DNA from: JBLNDG01 sp050261415
Lineage (GTDB): Bacteria; Bacillota; Clostridia; Lutisporales; Lutisporaceae
Reading direction: 5' to 3'
Assembly: GCA_050261415.1 (NCBI GenBank)
Contig: JBLNDG010000193.1
Location: 1 to 31,196 of the forward strand
DNA: 31,196 bases
In this document: positions 1 through 9,002 of the stretch, one piece after another
How the letters are laid out: each line of letters begins with the position of its first letter
Position numbering within the stretch: the first letter of the stretch is position 1
Notes under the pieces: generated by a model
Database searches by the model: none
What the model saw: the letters and a program-made list of their open reading frames with translations, nothing else
Told to the model about the DNA's origin: nothing
Program-made: the position numbers and the translations under genes

Positions 1-49
1 AAAGACTGCTTTGTTTTCTACTGATCAAGCTGTAACAAGCAGCTGACAA

Positions 50-853
50 TCAGCTACTTGCACTGGTATATTTTTTAAGAGAATATTTCCAAAATGATAC
101 TGCGATATAAAGGAATATTGAAGTAATCAAACAAGACACAAATACTTCCTTAGCCCCGAATTTATAAAGATAGAATCCGGCCGGAAAATTCACAATGACC
201 AAAACCGGGCATATGTATATAAGTGAAAACCTTAAGAAATTCTTGTATATACTTTCAGGTGTCCTTCTGCCAAATTCATACAATCCCCACATCAGGCTAT
301 CCAACCCGCTTACTTTTACAAAGTAAAAAGACATGCATTTGACTATGAAAAATAGCGAATACAGGATTGCAACACCGTTGAATACCAGTAGGAAATAAAC
401 TATTACTTGTCCCGGCTGTATAGTTGAACCCATTCTGTAAATTCCTATTATATTGGTTACAATACCTATTATCACTGACAAGAAAGTGCCCAAGTCAAAT
501 TTGTTTAATGACAGTATAAACATAGAATTAACAGGCTTTAATACCATGAAATCCAGAGTACCCTCTCTTATCATGTCAGGAATCTCAGCTAAGCCGAAGA
601 ACAAGAATGACATGAAGAAACCGTCGACAATTGCTGCAGTACCGACTAGAAACAGTACGTCATTATAGCTCCAGCTGCCTATTTGATCAATGTTGTAGAA
701 TAACACATTGTAAGTCAGTGTTGTTGATAAATAAGCTACAAATATAGTAAGGAAGGAAATGATAAGATTCATCCTATACTCCATATCCCTAACCAGACAG
801 TACTTCACAAAAAGAAACTCCAAATATATATATCTACCAATATTTTTAATCAT
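50..853 (-). CDS. ABC-2 type exporter permease (second of pair)
   Basis: Integral membrane subunit of an ABC exporter, about 267 residues with some six hydrophobic segments. The loop 'IREGTLDFMVLKPVN' is typical of the paired ABC-2 permeases (COG3694/COG4587 type) that travel with a COG4586-type ATPase. I place the start at the ATG of 851-853 (MIKNIGRYIYLEF) because a GGAGGG ribosome binding site lies about 6 bases upstream. A longer reading to 934 only adds sequence overlapping the preceding gene in another frame. It starts 2 bases after the stop of the other permease, so the two are almost certainly translated together and form a heterodimer. It is the last gene in the window; the 49 bases beyond its stop hold no clear terminator. 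Likely role is export of, and self-protection from, the cluster product (inference). Its substrate cannot be told from sequence. Confidence 0.85.
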   Translation of the reverse strand: MIKNIGRYIYLEFLFVKYCLVRDMEYRMNLIISFLTIFVAYLSTTLTYNVLFYNIDQIGSWSYNDVLFLVGTAAIVDGFFMSFLFFGLAEIPDMIREGTLDFMVLKPVNSMFILSLNKFDLGTFLSVIIGIVTNIIGIYRMGSTIQPGQVIVYFLLVFNGVAILYSLFFIVKCMSFYFVKVSGLDSLMWGLYEFGRRTPESIYKNFLRFSLIYICPVLVIVNFPAGFYLYKFGAKEVFVSCLITSIFLYIAVSFWKYSLKKYTSASS

Positions 854-855
854 TT

Positions 856-1674
856 TTACCCTCCGACCGAAACATACTTTTTCAGGCCAGCTCTCCATAA
901 TATAATGGACAGCATGGATATTACACATACCCATATTCCGCTTGTGACAATACCCTTAATCAAATCAGCCTGTTCAATATTACCTATGGCAACCATTGCA
1001 GGGAAAAAACCTATGTAATGAAAAGGTAGAAAGCTGCTTACCACATAAAGTTCCTCCGGAAGAAATGCAAGAGGAAAAAGCATTCCTGATAAAAACAAAG
1101 TAATTCTGTTGGTCATTACATATAATGATGAAATCTCAGTCATCCAGAATGCAAGTAATCCCAGGCAGAAATTTATCAAATACCTCAGCATGAAGCTTAT
1201 AATGAGAGAAATAATCAAAGGTACTACAATAAAAATATTGTTGAAGGTCTCAAGATACTCTTTGAAAATACCCATGATGACTGCCAATGTTACCAAAAGA
1301 GGCATCATAAATATAGTCTTATTGGCTGCTATTAGCGAGAGATTATAAAAAAAGTAATTGACCGGCTTAACCAGATACTTAGATATTTCACCATCTTTTA
1401 TTTCAGACATCACTTTGCTTTCAATACCTCCAGGCAATGTCAACATGTCAATGAACTGAACAAAAATAACATATGAGATCACCTGTTTTAATGTTATCCC
1501 ATTTATGCTATTTGACTCCATCCCATTTGATACATATATAACTTTCCACAAGAAAAAGTAAATAAAAACCGGAAGAACTTTGAATAGAAGCGAAGTAATG
1601 AAGTCAAATCGATATTCCAATGAATTCCTCAAACCGATGTTAAAAGTACGTATATACTTATTGATTGAATTCAT
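856..1674 (-). CDS. ABC-2 type exporter permease (first of pair)
   Basis: Membrane permease of 272 residues with about six hydrophobic segments and the conserved cytoplasmic stretch 'SEIKDGEISKYLVKPVN', matching the loop in the neighbouring permease, so the two are homologous half-transporters. The start ATG at 1672-1674 has GGAGGAG about 8 bases upstream. It follows the ATPase gene by only 3 bases and runs into the second permease with a 2-base gap, giving a compact ATPase-permease-permease exporter unit. This three-gene arrangement is the usual one for COG4586/COG4587/COG3694 systems, some of which export toxic compounds. Being placed at the end of a biosynthetic operon suggests product efflux (inference). 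Confidence 0.85.
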   Translation of the reverse strand: MNSINKYIRTFNIGLRNSLEYRFDFITSLLFKVLPVFIYFFLWKVIYVSNGMESNSINGITLKQVISYVIFVQFIDMLTLPGGIESKVMSEIKDGEISKYLVKPVNYFFYNLSLIAANKTIFMMPLLVTLAVIMGIFKEYLETFNNIFIVVPLIISLIISFMLRYLINFCLGLLAFWMTEISSLYVMTNRITLFLSGMLFPLAFLPEELYVVSSFLPFHYIGFFPAMVAIGNIEQADLIKGIVTSGIWVCVISMLSIILWRAGLKKYVSVGG

Positions 1675-1677
1675 CTC

Positions 1678-2655
1678 TTATTCTCCTCCATTGCTGTAAA
1701 TAGTTCTGATTATATGCTCAAAGGGTATTTCTTCTACACATATATCCTCAACCAATTCATTGCTGAAGCAATAGCTAGCAATGGTATTGATAGCCTGCTT
1801 TTCAGCTTTCACGGTAAGAACCTTCTCTTCATATTCAACATGTTCACAATGCTCCTTAATAAAAGTAAGGTCATTCACTGGTTCTTTAAAGGTGACTTTC
1901 AGCGTTTTGTAATTTGCAAACTTATCCAATAGATTTTTTATTGAATCATTAATGACCTTTTCACCTTTGTTTATTATGATTATATCGTCACATACAGCTT
2001 CAATATCGTTCAGGTAATGGCTTGTGATGATGAAGGTAGCTTTATACTCCCTGTTATATTGCTTAATGAACTCCCTTATACTGTTTTGAGCATCAAAGTC
2101 CAGACCTATTGTTGGCTCATCCAGGAAAATAACTTTTGGGTTGTGCAGCAATGAATTAATGATTTCCAGTTTCATTCTCTGTCCAAAGGACAGCCTTCTT
2201 ACCTGTATATCCACATAATCCCAGGCTTTGAACAAGTCTACAAGGGTATTCAGATTTCTCTTGAATTGAGCTTCTTCTATTTCGTAAATACTCTTGTTCA
2301 GTATAAAGGATTCCATTGCTGATAAATCCCACCACAGCTGGGTTTTTTGACCCATGACAAAAGATATCATTTTCTTGAACTCCTTTTTCTTTTCGAAGGG
2401 GTCATATTTACCCACTCTGACTATCCCGGAAGTCGGCTGAAGCAATCCTGAGAGTATCTTCAGCGTTGTTGTCTTTCCAGCTCCATTAGGCCCCAAAAGA
2501 CCGACAATTTTACCTTCCCCTATTTCAAAAGATATGTTGTTTAGAACTACTTTGCTCGTAATCTCCCTGTTGAAAAAGTTCTTGAGTGCACCCTTAAGGC
2601 CAACATTTGATTTGTAAACATCGAAAGTTTTAGATACATTTTCAAATACTATCAT
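1678..2655 (-). CDS. ABC exporter ATP-binding protein (COG4586-like)
   Basis: ATPase subunit of the exporter formed with the two following permeases. Visible motifs are Walker A 'GPNGAGKTT', the Q-loop region 'GQKTQLWWDL', which is characteristic of the COG4586 group, the signature 'LSFGQRMKLEI' in place of the usual LSGGQ, Walker B 'VIFLDEPTIGLD', and the switch histidine in 'ITSHYL'. About 100 residues follow the nucleotide-binding fold, forming a C-terminal regulatory extension. Two ATG codons are possible. I prefer the inner one (2653-2655) because GGGAG is 7-8 bases upstream of it but only 1-2 bases from the outer one (2661). The gene ends 3 bases before the first permease. The family call is firm; the exported substrate is unknown. 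Confidence 0.88.
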   Translation of the reverse strand: MIVFENVSKTFDVYKSNVGLKGALKNFFNREITSKVVLNNISFEIGEGKIVGLLGPNGAGKTTTLKILSGLLQPTSGIVRVGKYDPFEKKKEFKKMISFVMGQKTQLWWDLSAMESFILNKSIYEIEEAQFKRNLNTLVDLFKAWDYVDIQVRRLSFGQRMKLEIINSLLHNPKVIFLDEPTIGLDFDAQNSIREFIKQYNREYKATFIITSHYLNDIEAVCDDIIIINKGEKVINDSIKNLLDKFANYKTLKVTFKEPVNDLTFIKEHCEHVEYEEKVLTVKAEKQAINTIASYCFSNELVEDICVEEIPFEHIIRTIYSNGGE

Positions 2656-2681
2656 AATCATACTCCCTTTAATTATCTGGA

Positions 2682-4298
2682 TTATATAAAGTTTATTGAT
2701 GACCGTTTTTTGTTGCTGCTTAGAGCTTCCCGTATATAGCTTTTAAATGGTTCCTGCATTATAATATTTATTTTGAGAGAGTTCATCCTTCGAAATAATA
2801 CATTCATCCGTTTTTCAAATTCCTTTTGCTTTGCTTCGGCAGCATCAAGATCAAAATCAACATATATATGCTCAAAGTACCAAGAAAGCACTGACGCAAA
2901 TTCATTCATAAGATTTTCAAACCTATATGCGAATTTTTCAGTCTCCGTAGGAAACAGTGCAAGCATGTTATAATAGAAATTGCTGAAATAGAACAGGTCA
3001 AGATCTCCTTTTGTGAATATCATGGATTTCTGAAGCTTGTCCTCAATAAACTCCCATATCTTTGCAACATCAGGATCCAGGAAGTTGTATCCCATCGGAT
3101 TAAGATAAGAAAACTCTTGTTTAAGCAGTCCCGCCTTTTCACATTCCTTATGCATTAATGTATTGTAATATATAGCTACCCTGTTAATATAAGCAGTGGG
3201 ACGCCAATCCTTGTAATGCTTTAGGAACTCAAAGTCATCCTTCAGGGATTTCCTTGTGGACATAGGATTGAATATTATAAAACCAAAGAGCACATTGATT
3301 CCATTATCCTGGAAAAGCTTAATGGAACGGACGTTATCCTCCAAGGTGGCTTTCTTGTTATATACTTTCAAATCCGCATCACTACCGGACTCTATCCCTA
3401 TGAACACCTCGCTGAACCCTGCTTTTTTCATCAGTTGTATCAGCTCTGTATCCTTCTCATCGAATGTATCAGCTCTTAAAAAACACCATAAATGGAATTT
3501 AACAGGATAAGCAATTATATAATTACATAATTCCCTTATCCTTTGTTTGCCCAACTTTCCGGGATCCTCAAAACTGCCATCATTGAAAGTAAAGCTTCTA
3601 ATTCCATATTTATTGTAGATAGATATGATTTCATCAAAGACATCCTTCATATCTCTGCCGCGCCACCGCTTACCACCGGCTGCCTTGCTGTAGCTGTTAT
3701 GTGAACAGAAGGAGCAATTTGCACAGCAGCCCCGTGATGTACTGATCCTAGCTGTTCCATAACCTTTCTCAATCATTCTTTCTAGGTATCCTCTGGACAT
3801 CCACGGGAGATCACTTAAGTCCACAATACTCGGTACTTTATTACCGGATTCTTCCTTTCCCTGAACAACTATGGAATCAATCTCATCAAGACTAGTTCCT
3901 GCTTCTATAGCCCTGACAGCCTCTAATAAAGGATATTCACCGTCTCCAAGTACAACAAAGTCCACTGACGGACAGTCATTCAATACAAAATTGTAAGCAT
4001 CAGTAGCCAAGCGTCCCCCAACAAAAACCTTGCTTCCCTGGTATTTTTCCTTTATTTTGCCGGAGATTGCATATATTAAGCTAGCATTTGAATGGAATAG
4101 TGGGAATCCATAAAGATCAGCATTATCAGGAAGCCTTTCAAAGACAGCCCCGACATTTGGGTTGTCTTGATCAAAGCTTATGATATCCAAAATTACCTTT
4201 ACCCCGTGTTTTTCCAGATAAGCTGCAATACTAGCGGTTCCAAGATGTTCGTCTCCCTGCGCGGAAGGGGTTAAATAGGTAATTGATACGCATGTCAT
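2682..4298 (-). CDS. Class B (B12-binding-type) radical SAM enzyme
   Basis: About 538 residues in three parts. An N-terminal Rossmann-like region (roughly 1-140, 'SITYLTPSAQGDEHLGTASI' to 'FVVLGDGEYPLLEAV') resembles cobalamin-binding domains of class B radical SAM enzymes, though it lacks the DxHxxG motif. A radical SAM barrel follows with CX3CX2C at about residues 191, 195 and 198 ('RGCCANCSFC'), then 'GIESGSD', and a C-terminal helical extension of about 150 residues. I start at ATG 4296-4298, preceded by GGGGGTG; an upstream TTG at 4352 would add a hydrophobic stretch without a good binding site. Such enzymes methylate unactivated carbons or perform ring rearrangements. Here it probably tailors the AHBA-derived scaffold. 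Its exact reaction is not deducible. Confidence 0.85.
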   Translation of the reverse strand: MTCVSITYLTPSAQGDEHLGTASIAAYLEKHGVKVILDIISFDQDNPNVGAVFERLPDNADLYGFPLFHSNASLIYAISGKIKEKYQGSKVFVGGRLATDAYNFVLNDCPSVDFVVLGDGEYPLLEAVRAIEAGTSLDEIDSIVVQGKEESGNKVPSIVDLSDLPWMSRGYLERMIEKGYGTARISTSRGCCANCSFCSHNSYSKAAGGKRWRGRDMKDVFDEIISIYNKYGIRSFTFNDGSFEDPGKLGKQRIRELCNYIIAYPVKFHLWCFLRADTFDEKDTELIQLMKKAGFSEVFIGIESGSDADLKVYNKKATLEDNVRSIKLFQDNGINVLFGFIIFNPMSTRKSLKDDFEFLKHYKDWRPTAYINRVAIYYNTLMHKECEKAGLLKQEFSYLNPMGYNFLDPDVAKIWEFIEDKLQKSMIFTKGDLDLFYFSNFYYNMLALFPTETEKFAYRFENLMNEFASVLSWYFEHIYVDFDLDAAEAKQKEFEKRMNVLFRRMNSLKINIIMQEPFKSYIREALSSNKKRSSINFI

Positions 4299-4382
4299 AT
4301 AAACACCCCCAGAAATTATTAATAAGAAACCGATTGCTCCAGATAGATTCAATCCAGCCGGGCCGAAACATTCAATGCGGCT

Positions 4383-6143
4383 TTAGACGATCCTCATATA
4401 CGTGTTATTATATTCCATTTCTTCCAATACGTTCTTCTTTAAGTATATCAGATATTCCATAACTTCAGGAAAACTATATAAGGGACTTCTACACAATTCC
4501 TCCAGATCGATTTTGTTAATGAAGAATAAATTCAAGATATCCCACGGTGTAAAGCATTTATTGCATTCATACAGCTTATTGTTCGGAGCGGTTAGCACTC
4601 TATAGATTTTATCCTTTCCTATCTTGCTCAAAACAACACTTTTATCATCTTCCAACAAATTTCCTACAACTGTGAACCAATAATTAGGACAAGGAGTTAT
4701 TGTACCATCATCGAAAGAACCTATTGAAACATCTGGAAGACTACATCTCAAATTCCTCCTGCCGTTTTTTAGGAACTCCAGCATATATTCAAGATAGATC
4801 TTTGGAGCTAGTATTGCTCTATATTTCTCATAATTATCTATAAGTGCTTTAATACCGGGCAGATCCTCAGGATGCGGATAGTAACGTTCTCTGACAGGAC
4901 CCCTCACGGGGAATGGAAATAGCATAACCTTTTTCCCCTTATACTTAAGCAAATACTCGGCAAACTCATCAATGTGCCTCGTATTTGCATCTGTCAGAAC
5001 ACAGTTGATTTCAATCGGAATTCCGTGTTCAACAGCTTTATCGACATTACTCAATATCTTGTTGAGTAAACGTATATCCCTTGTTCTATAGCGGTTTCCG
5101 CATATACTATTGTGATCAATGGATACTTGCAGGCATATGTTTTTCAATTCGGATAGCTGCCTCAAAAGCTCATTATTCAGCAAAGTCCCGTTAGTCAGTA
5201 TTTGAATTACCTTATACCTTGATACTTGTGCTTTGATATACTCAAGAATACCTTTTACCATCAACAGTTCTCCGCCGCTTACCTTAAGTATGGCTATATC
5301 AAAGTAATCATTTAAAATGCCGGAGATACTGTCAATATCATATTTCATTTTGTTGTTTTCATCATACTTCAAGGCCTTTGATGATTTCGGCATATTTGAG
5401 TGATTATCTCTAAACTGGCTGACATCAGTCAAGCAATATTCACATTTCATATTGCAATTTTCTTCGGCAATAACAAAATCATTTATAAGGTATTTCCTTT
5501 TATCCATGCCGCAAATAAAAGTAATGCTATCATACAATTCTTTGACATTATCGACTATATAATCGGGAAGTTCACTCTCAAGCACTTCCTTTTTTATATC
5601 TCCCCAGGTTACCGCAATACATTTTACCCCCGCTGCTTTTGCACACAATATATCATTTCTTGCATCCCCAACAAAAACGGTTTTTTCAGTCGGTACAGAA
5701 AGCTTGTTTATTGCAAGAAGCAGACTCTGCGGGTGAGGTTTCGGATACTCAACATCATCAGAGCACACTATAGTATCAAAACAGCTTCTGATTCCAAGGT
5801 GTTCAAGTATTTTCAACGTCCTATCCCTATCCTTCCCAGTGCACAGACCGCAACTGTATCCTTCATTCCTGAGCGTTTCCAAAAGCTTTGTTATTCCGTC
5901 ATAAACCTCTACCAAATGAAGCCTCTTGTTGCTTATCTCCTTATATACGTCCAGCATCTGGAGCGGTAGCTTCATCTTTCTGAGTATATTATTCAATGAA
6001 TCTCCGCTATGGCTCAAAAACTCTTCAAAGGATGGTGAGCCTTCTCCTACTACTTTTCTGTAGCTTTCAAAGAAAGCTTCCCTTTGTACCTGTAATGAGT
6101 TAATTATTACACCATCCAAGTCAAAAACAACAGCTTTACTCAT
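4383..6143 (-). CDS. Fusion: AHBA-type HAD phosphatase + radical SAM/SPASM-like domain
   Basis: A single open frame of 586 residues holds two enzymes. Residues 1-205 are a HAD phosphatase with nucleophile motif 'FDLDGV' (D8, D10), a lysine in 'YPKPHP' (about 135) and 'VGDARND' (D160, D164). The cap sequence 'REAFFESYRKVVGEGSPSFEEF' pattern (key residues only) closely resembles RifM-type phosphatases of AHBA clusters. Residues from about 215 on are a radical SAM domain with CX3CX2C in 'CNMKCEYC' (230, 234, 237), 'SGGELL', and C-terminal cysteines near 467, 485, 527 and 530 that could bind an auxiliary Fe-S cluster as in SPASM/Twitch proteins. The start at ATG 6143 is chosen because AGGTG is 6 bases upstream; a GTG lies three codons earlier. 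I know of no standard family with this fusion. No stop or frameshift separates the domains. Confidence 0.85.
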   Translation of the reverse strand: MSKAVVFDLDGVIINSLQVQREAFFESYRKVVGEGSPSFEEFLSHSGDSLNNILRKMKLPLQMLDVYKEISNKRLHLVEVYDGITKLLETLRNEGYSCGLCTGKDRDRTLKILEHLGIRSCFDTIVCSDDVEYPKPHPQSLLLAINKLSVPTEKTVFVGDARNDILCAKAAGVKCIAVTWGDIKKEVLESELPDYIVDNVKELYDSITFICGMDKRKYLINDFVIAEENCNMKCEYCLTDVSQFRDNHSNMPKSSKALKYDENNKMKYDIDSISGILNDYFDIAILKVSGGELLMVKGILEYIKAQVSRYKVIQILTNGTLLNNELLRQLSELKNICLQVSIDHNSICGNRYRTRDIRLLNKILSNVDKAVEHGIPIEINCVLTDANTRHIDEFAEYLLKYKGKKVMLFPFPVRGPVRERYYPHPEDLPGIKALIDNYEKYRAILAPKIYLEYMLEFLKNGRRNLRCSLPDVSIGSFDDGTITPCPNYWFTVVGNLLEDDKSVVLSKIGKDKIYRVLTAPNNKLYECNKCFTPWDILNLFFINKIDLEELCRSPLYSFPEVMEYLIYLKKNVLEEMEYNNTYMRIV

Positions 6144-6157
6144 TTTATTCACCTACT

Positions 6158-6934
6158 TCATAATTCCTCTGACATTGATGCAATTTCACTCAATACCTCG
6201 ACTGCCTCAATATAATCCTGTGGATGAAAAAGTCTGAATGCCTCCATGTACATTACGTTACGCCTCATAGACATCCTTGCCCTGAAGCTATTCAACGCAA
6301 TTGCTTTTTCCCTAATTCCGTAATATCGTTCCTGGGATTCATAACACTTAATTGCTAAAAGCTTCATATTAAAAACATCTGATATATTATAATAACAGTC
6401 AGGGTGAAGAATAGGCGTCCACACCTCATACATCGCAATTAAAAGCCTGTTATCCATACTAATGCACTTTTTGAGTATGCTGCTTGTAGAAACATGATCC
6501 GGATTGAAATCAAATATATAAGGTGTAAATACTAAATCTGGCTTTTCCCTGTCAAAAATCTTGCTTATATCCTTCGCTGCCGAATCCTCGTATTTACAAA
6601 GGCTGCCATCCGGGTATCCAAGCTTATAAGTATTTGATACTCCAAGTACACTAACAGCAGCTTGAAATTCCTCTGCCCTAACACGCTTTATATCTTCAAT
6701 CCTACTTCCGCTATTCCCATCTGTTGCAAGGATAACAGCCACATCAGCACCTTTCTGCTGCAAGCTATAGATAACCCCTCCACAGCCCAATGTTTCATCA
6801 TCAGGATGTGGAGCAAGGACAATAACCTTCTGTATACAGCTGTCAGGAAAGCAATATACAGTTTTTCTGGGTCTTTCGATCATTTTATTCAATGATTGAA
6901 GTTTATTGCCCATGACTTCCCTGAATTCCGACAT
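6158..6934 (-). CDS. PIG-L/LmbE family deacetylase
   Basis: Zinc-dependent N-acetylhexosamine-type deacetylase of 258 residues. The metal and catalytic motif 'APHPDDE' is at residues 41-47 (H43, D45, D46) and the second histidine element 'NPDHVSTS' follows near residue 149. Known relatives remove acetyl from GlcNAc-linked molecules (MshB, BshB, MitC of mitomycin, teicoplanin deacetylase). An extra N-terminal segment of about 35 residues precedes the first beta strand. Its start codon lies just after the AHBA synthase stop (TAG, two bases, then ATG), so the two are co-translated, and the ribosome binding site is weak. With the glycosyltransferase at 23229-24185 it suggests a GlcNAc unit is attached and then deacetylated (inference). 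Confidence 0.88.
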   Translation of the reverse strand: MSEFREVMGNKLQSLNKMIERPRKTVYCFPDSCIQKVIVLAPHPDDETLGCGGVIYSLQQKGADVAVILATDGNSGSRIEDIKRVRAEEFQAAVSVLGVSNTYKLGYPDGSLCKYEDSAAKDISKIFDREKPDLVFTPYIFDFNPDHVSTSSILKKCISMDNRLLIAMYEVWTPILHPDCYYNISDVFNMKLLAIKCYESQERYYGIREKAIALNSFRARMSMRRNVMYMEAFRLFHPQDYIEAVEVLSEIASMSEEL

Positions 6935-6936
6935 GG

Positions 6937-8139
6937 CTAAATCATTGCCTTTTGTATTTTCTTTATTGTGCTTACAATCTCTCTAATATCTTCTTCATCG
7001 CCAAGCAGTGTGAAATGCGGCAGCCATACAACTTCGTCCGCTATTCTCTGTGAGTTTGGAAAATCCTGATCTTTTATTTCTATATTGTCCTTTAAATGAT
7101 TTCTGAAGGATTTTTCTATGAAAAACTCAGTTTTGCTTACAACAGGATATGCAATATACGACGGGATACCTTCTTCTATAAGGATATCTACAAAATCTTT
7201 TCTCTCTAAATTTCCAAATTGTTCCTTATCATAATAGAACATATACATATAGCGGGAATTCAAAGTAACCCGAGGATCCCGACCTTGCGGAACAATACCT
7301 TTAACATCTTTAAGTAGTTCATCCAGCAGAGCGCCATTTTTTTCTCTTCTGGCATTCATTTCTTCAAGTCTCTCTAGTTGTGCTATCAGGACAGCTCCTT
7401 GTAATTCACACATCCTATAATTCGAGCCAAGGACTACATGCCTATATACTCTATCACCCTTAGGCCTGCCTACTCCATGTATCAGGTATGCTCTTTCATA
7501 TAGTACCTTGCTGTTTGTGATAATTGCTCCGCCCTCACCAGACGTAACCAGTTTGCCATTCTGGAAACTAAAGGTTGCAAAGTCACCATAAGTACCGATT
7601 CTTCTGTTCTTCCATTCTGCACCATGGGCATGGGAAGCATCCTCAATTACCTTTATATTGTGTTTGGAAGCAATTTCGCATATTGCATCCATATCACAGG
7701 CATGACCTGCCATATGTACTGGTATGACAGCTTTTGTCCTTGAAGTAATGGAAGCTTCAAAGGATCTGGGGTCCATGCAAAAGGTCACAGGATCTACATC
7801 TGCAAAAACCGGGACTGCATTACAATAAATAGGTGCCGAAGCAGTTGATATGAATGTAAAAGCGGGGACAATCACTTCATCACCTGCACCTATCCCCAAT
7901 GCAGAAAGTGCTAATTCAATAGCATGTGTTCCATTTGTTACACATAGACAGTACTCTGCATTATGCATAGCAGCAAATTTCTTTTCAAACTCCTCCACCT
8001 TGCTACCGCTCATCCTCCACCATTTCCCGCTTTTTACCACTTCCTGTACCAGTTCCAGTTCCCGCTCATCACTATAAGGCCATACAGGAAAAGGCTTTGT
8101 TTTTCCGGGCAATCCTCCATTTCTCACCAACTGTTCCAA
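6937..8139 (-). CDS. rifK: 3-amino-5-hydroxybenzoate (AHBA) synthase, DegT/DnrJ/EryC1 fold
   Basis: PLP enzyme of 400 residues. In RifK it catalyses the last aromatising step of the aminoshikimate pathway and also transaminates UDP-3-keto-glucose. The PLP lysine is K196 in 'FSFQNGKL', with D168 in 'EDASHAHGA'. Several stretches are specific to AHBA synthases rather than generic sugar aminotransferases: 'GKWWRMSGSKVEEFE', 'VTNGTHAIELAL', 'PVHMAGHACDMDA', 'GSNYRMCE', and 'VPQGRDPR' followed by 'NSRYMYMF'. These match RifK and relatives from memory of that family. The start is a TTG with GAGGAGG 7-8 bases upstream. It is followed by the LmbE gene and preceded by a transporter module. This is the diagnostic gene of the window. 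Homologue identity is strong; enzymatic specificity is inferred. Confidence 0.9.
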   Translation of the reverse strand: MEQLVRNGGLPGKTKPFPVWPYSDERELELVQEVVKSGKWWRMSGSKVEEFEKKFAAMHNAEYCLCVTNGTHAIELALSALGIGAGDEVIVPAFTFISTASAPIYCNAVPVFADVDPVTFCMDPRSFEASITSRTKAVIPVHMAGHACDMDAICEIASKHNIKVIEDASHAHGAEWKNRRIGTYGDFATFSFQNGKLVTSGEGGAIITNSKVLYERAYLIHGVGRPKGDRVYRHVVLGSNYRMCELQGAVLIAQLERLEEMNARREKNGALLDELLKDVKGIVPQGRDPRVTLNSRYMYMFYYDKEQFGNLERKDFVDILIEEGIPSYIAYPVVSKTEFFIEKSFRNHLKDNIEIKDQDFPNSQRIADEVVWLPHFTLLGDEEDIREIVSTIKKIQKAMI

Positions 8140-8173
8140 AATAATACCTCCTCATATTGATTTTATTCTTAAG

Positions 8174-8201
8174 TATTCGATTATCCAATGAAACTCGAAT
8201 A
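8174..8201 (-). other. Small inverted repeat between importer and AHBA synthase genes
   Basis: A perfect 7-base inverted repeat (TATTCGA / TCGAATA) with a 14-base loop sits in the 68-base gap between the SsuC-like gene and the AHBA synthase gene. There is no U-rich tract after it on the transcribed strand, so it does not look like an intrinsic terminator. It could be a weak RNA hairpin or chance in AT-rich DNA. Confidence 0.25.
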
Positions 8202-8207
8202 TTATTA

Positions 8208-9002
8208 CTATTGGATCAAACCCCATCTATATCTTATATTGCTTTCGATTTTACCAAAAACAAACTTGTCTACAGTCAACCCCAAAGTTATTATCACAAG
8301 CATGACCGCCACAACCTGATTGATGTCTGCAAGATCACGCCCCATTAACAGTATCTGTCCAAGCCCTTTTGCAGCAGAAAGCATTTCTCCGGCCATTAAA
8401 GCTCTCCATGCGAAAGACCAGCCTTGCTTCATTCCGGATATAATACTTGGAATACTCGATGGGATTATAACATTGGTATATATTCTGACTCCCTTCGCCC
8501 CCATATTCCTCGCTGCTTTAAGATAAATCGGATTTATATTTTTTATGCCCGATTCTATTGCGATTGCAATAGAAAATGTGGAACCTACGACAATAACAAA
8601 TATTACCGCGCTTTCATCCAAACCGAACCATAAGATTGAAAAGGGGAGCCAGCAAACACTAGGAAGCGTTTGAAGCCCTAATATCAAGGGGTTCATATTC
8701 TTATCCAAGTACTTGAATCTTGCCATCATGATTCCAATAATACTTCCGATAATAAGAGAAAGCGCATATCCTGTAATAATACGCCGCATGCTGGATGCTA
8801 TTGCAATACCTAATACTCTGTTGCGAATAAGCGATATTATGGTTAGAAATACAGCAAAAGGAGAAGGAAATATATATGGCTCCCAAATCTTCAATTCCTC
8901 TACACCAATCCTAAAGGCTAATTCCCATAATAGAATAAGGATTCCGAAGAATACTGTCTTTTTACAAATCCATACAATCGAGAAATTCAGGTTCTTCACC
9001 AT
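8208..9002 (-). CDS. SsuC/NrtB/TauC-like ABC importer permease
   Basis: Membrane permease of a nitrate/sulfonate/taurine-type importer, about 264 residues with several hydrophobic helices. The EAA loop motif is visible as 'KAARNMGAKGVRIYTNVIIPSSIPSIISG', quoted here only by its key elements: A-A-x-x-M-G-A, then IIPSSIP. The likely start is ATG at 9000-9002 or the adjacent GTG; GAGGAGG lies just upstream, inside an earlier in-frame ATG at 9014. It overlaps the end of the ATPase gene by about 40 bases. The substrate is unknown. Nearness to cysD/cysN hints at sulfur compound uptake (inference), but the partner binding protein is broken, so the importer may no longer work. Confidence 0.85.
   Translation of the reverse strand: MVKNLNFSIVWICKKTVFFGILILLWELAFRIGVEELKIWEPYIFPSPFAVFLTIISLIRNRVLGIAIASSMRRIITGYALSLIIGSIIGIMMARFKYLDKNMNPLILGLQTLPSVCWLPFSILWFGLDESAVIFVIVVGSTFSIAIAIESGIKNINPIYLKAARNMGAKGVRIYTNVIIPSSIPSIISGMKQGWSFAWRALMAGEMLSAAKGLGQILLMGRDLADINQVVAVMLVIITLGLTVDKFVFGKIESNIRYRWGLIQ

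Noticed and set aside
1..49. Possible terminator after the last gene (AGCTG / CAGCT repeat at 28-44)
   Set aside because: The stem is only 5 bases and no U-rich tract follows on the transcribed strand.
4299..4352. N-terminal membrane anchor for the class B radical SAM enzyme (hydrophobic extension from a TTG at 4352)
   Set aside because: The extension has no good binding site, while the ATG at 4296-4298 has GGGGGTG upstream and begins at the fold's first strand.
6937..8139. Generic UDP-sugar aminotransferase for a cell-surface sugar
   Set aside because: The 'GKWWRMSG', 'PVHMAGH', 'FSFQNGKL' and 'VPQGRD' stretches are those of AHBA synthases, and RifL/M/N/J-like partners are present.
8174..8201. 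Rho-independent terminator before the AHBA synthase gene
   Set aside because: The 7-base AT-rich stem with a 14-base loop has no U tract and sits inside an otherwise continuous operon.
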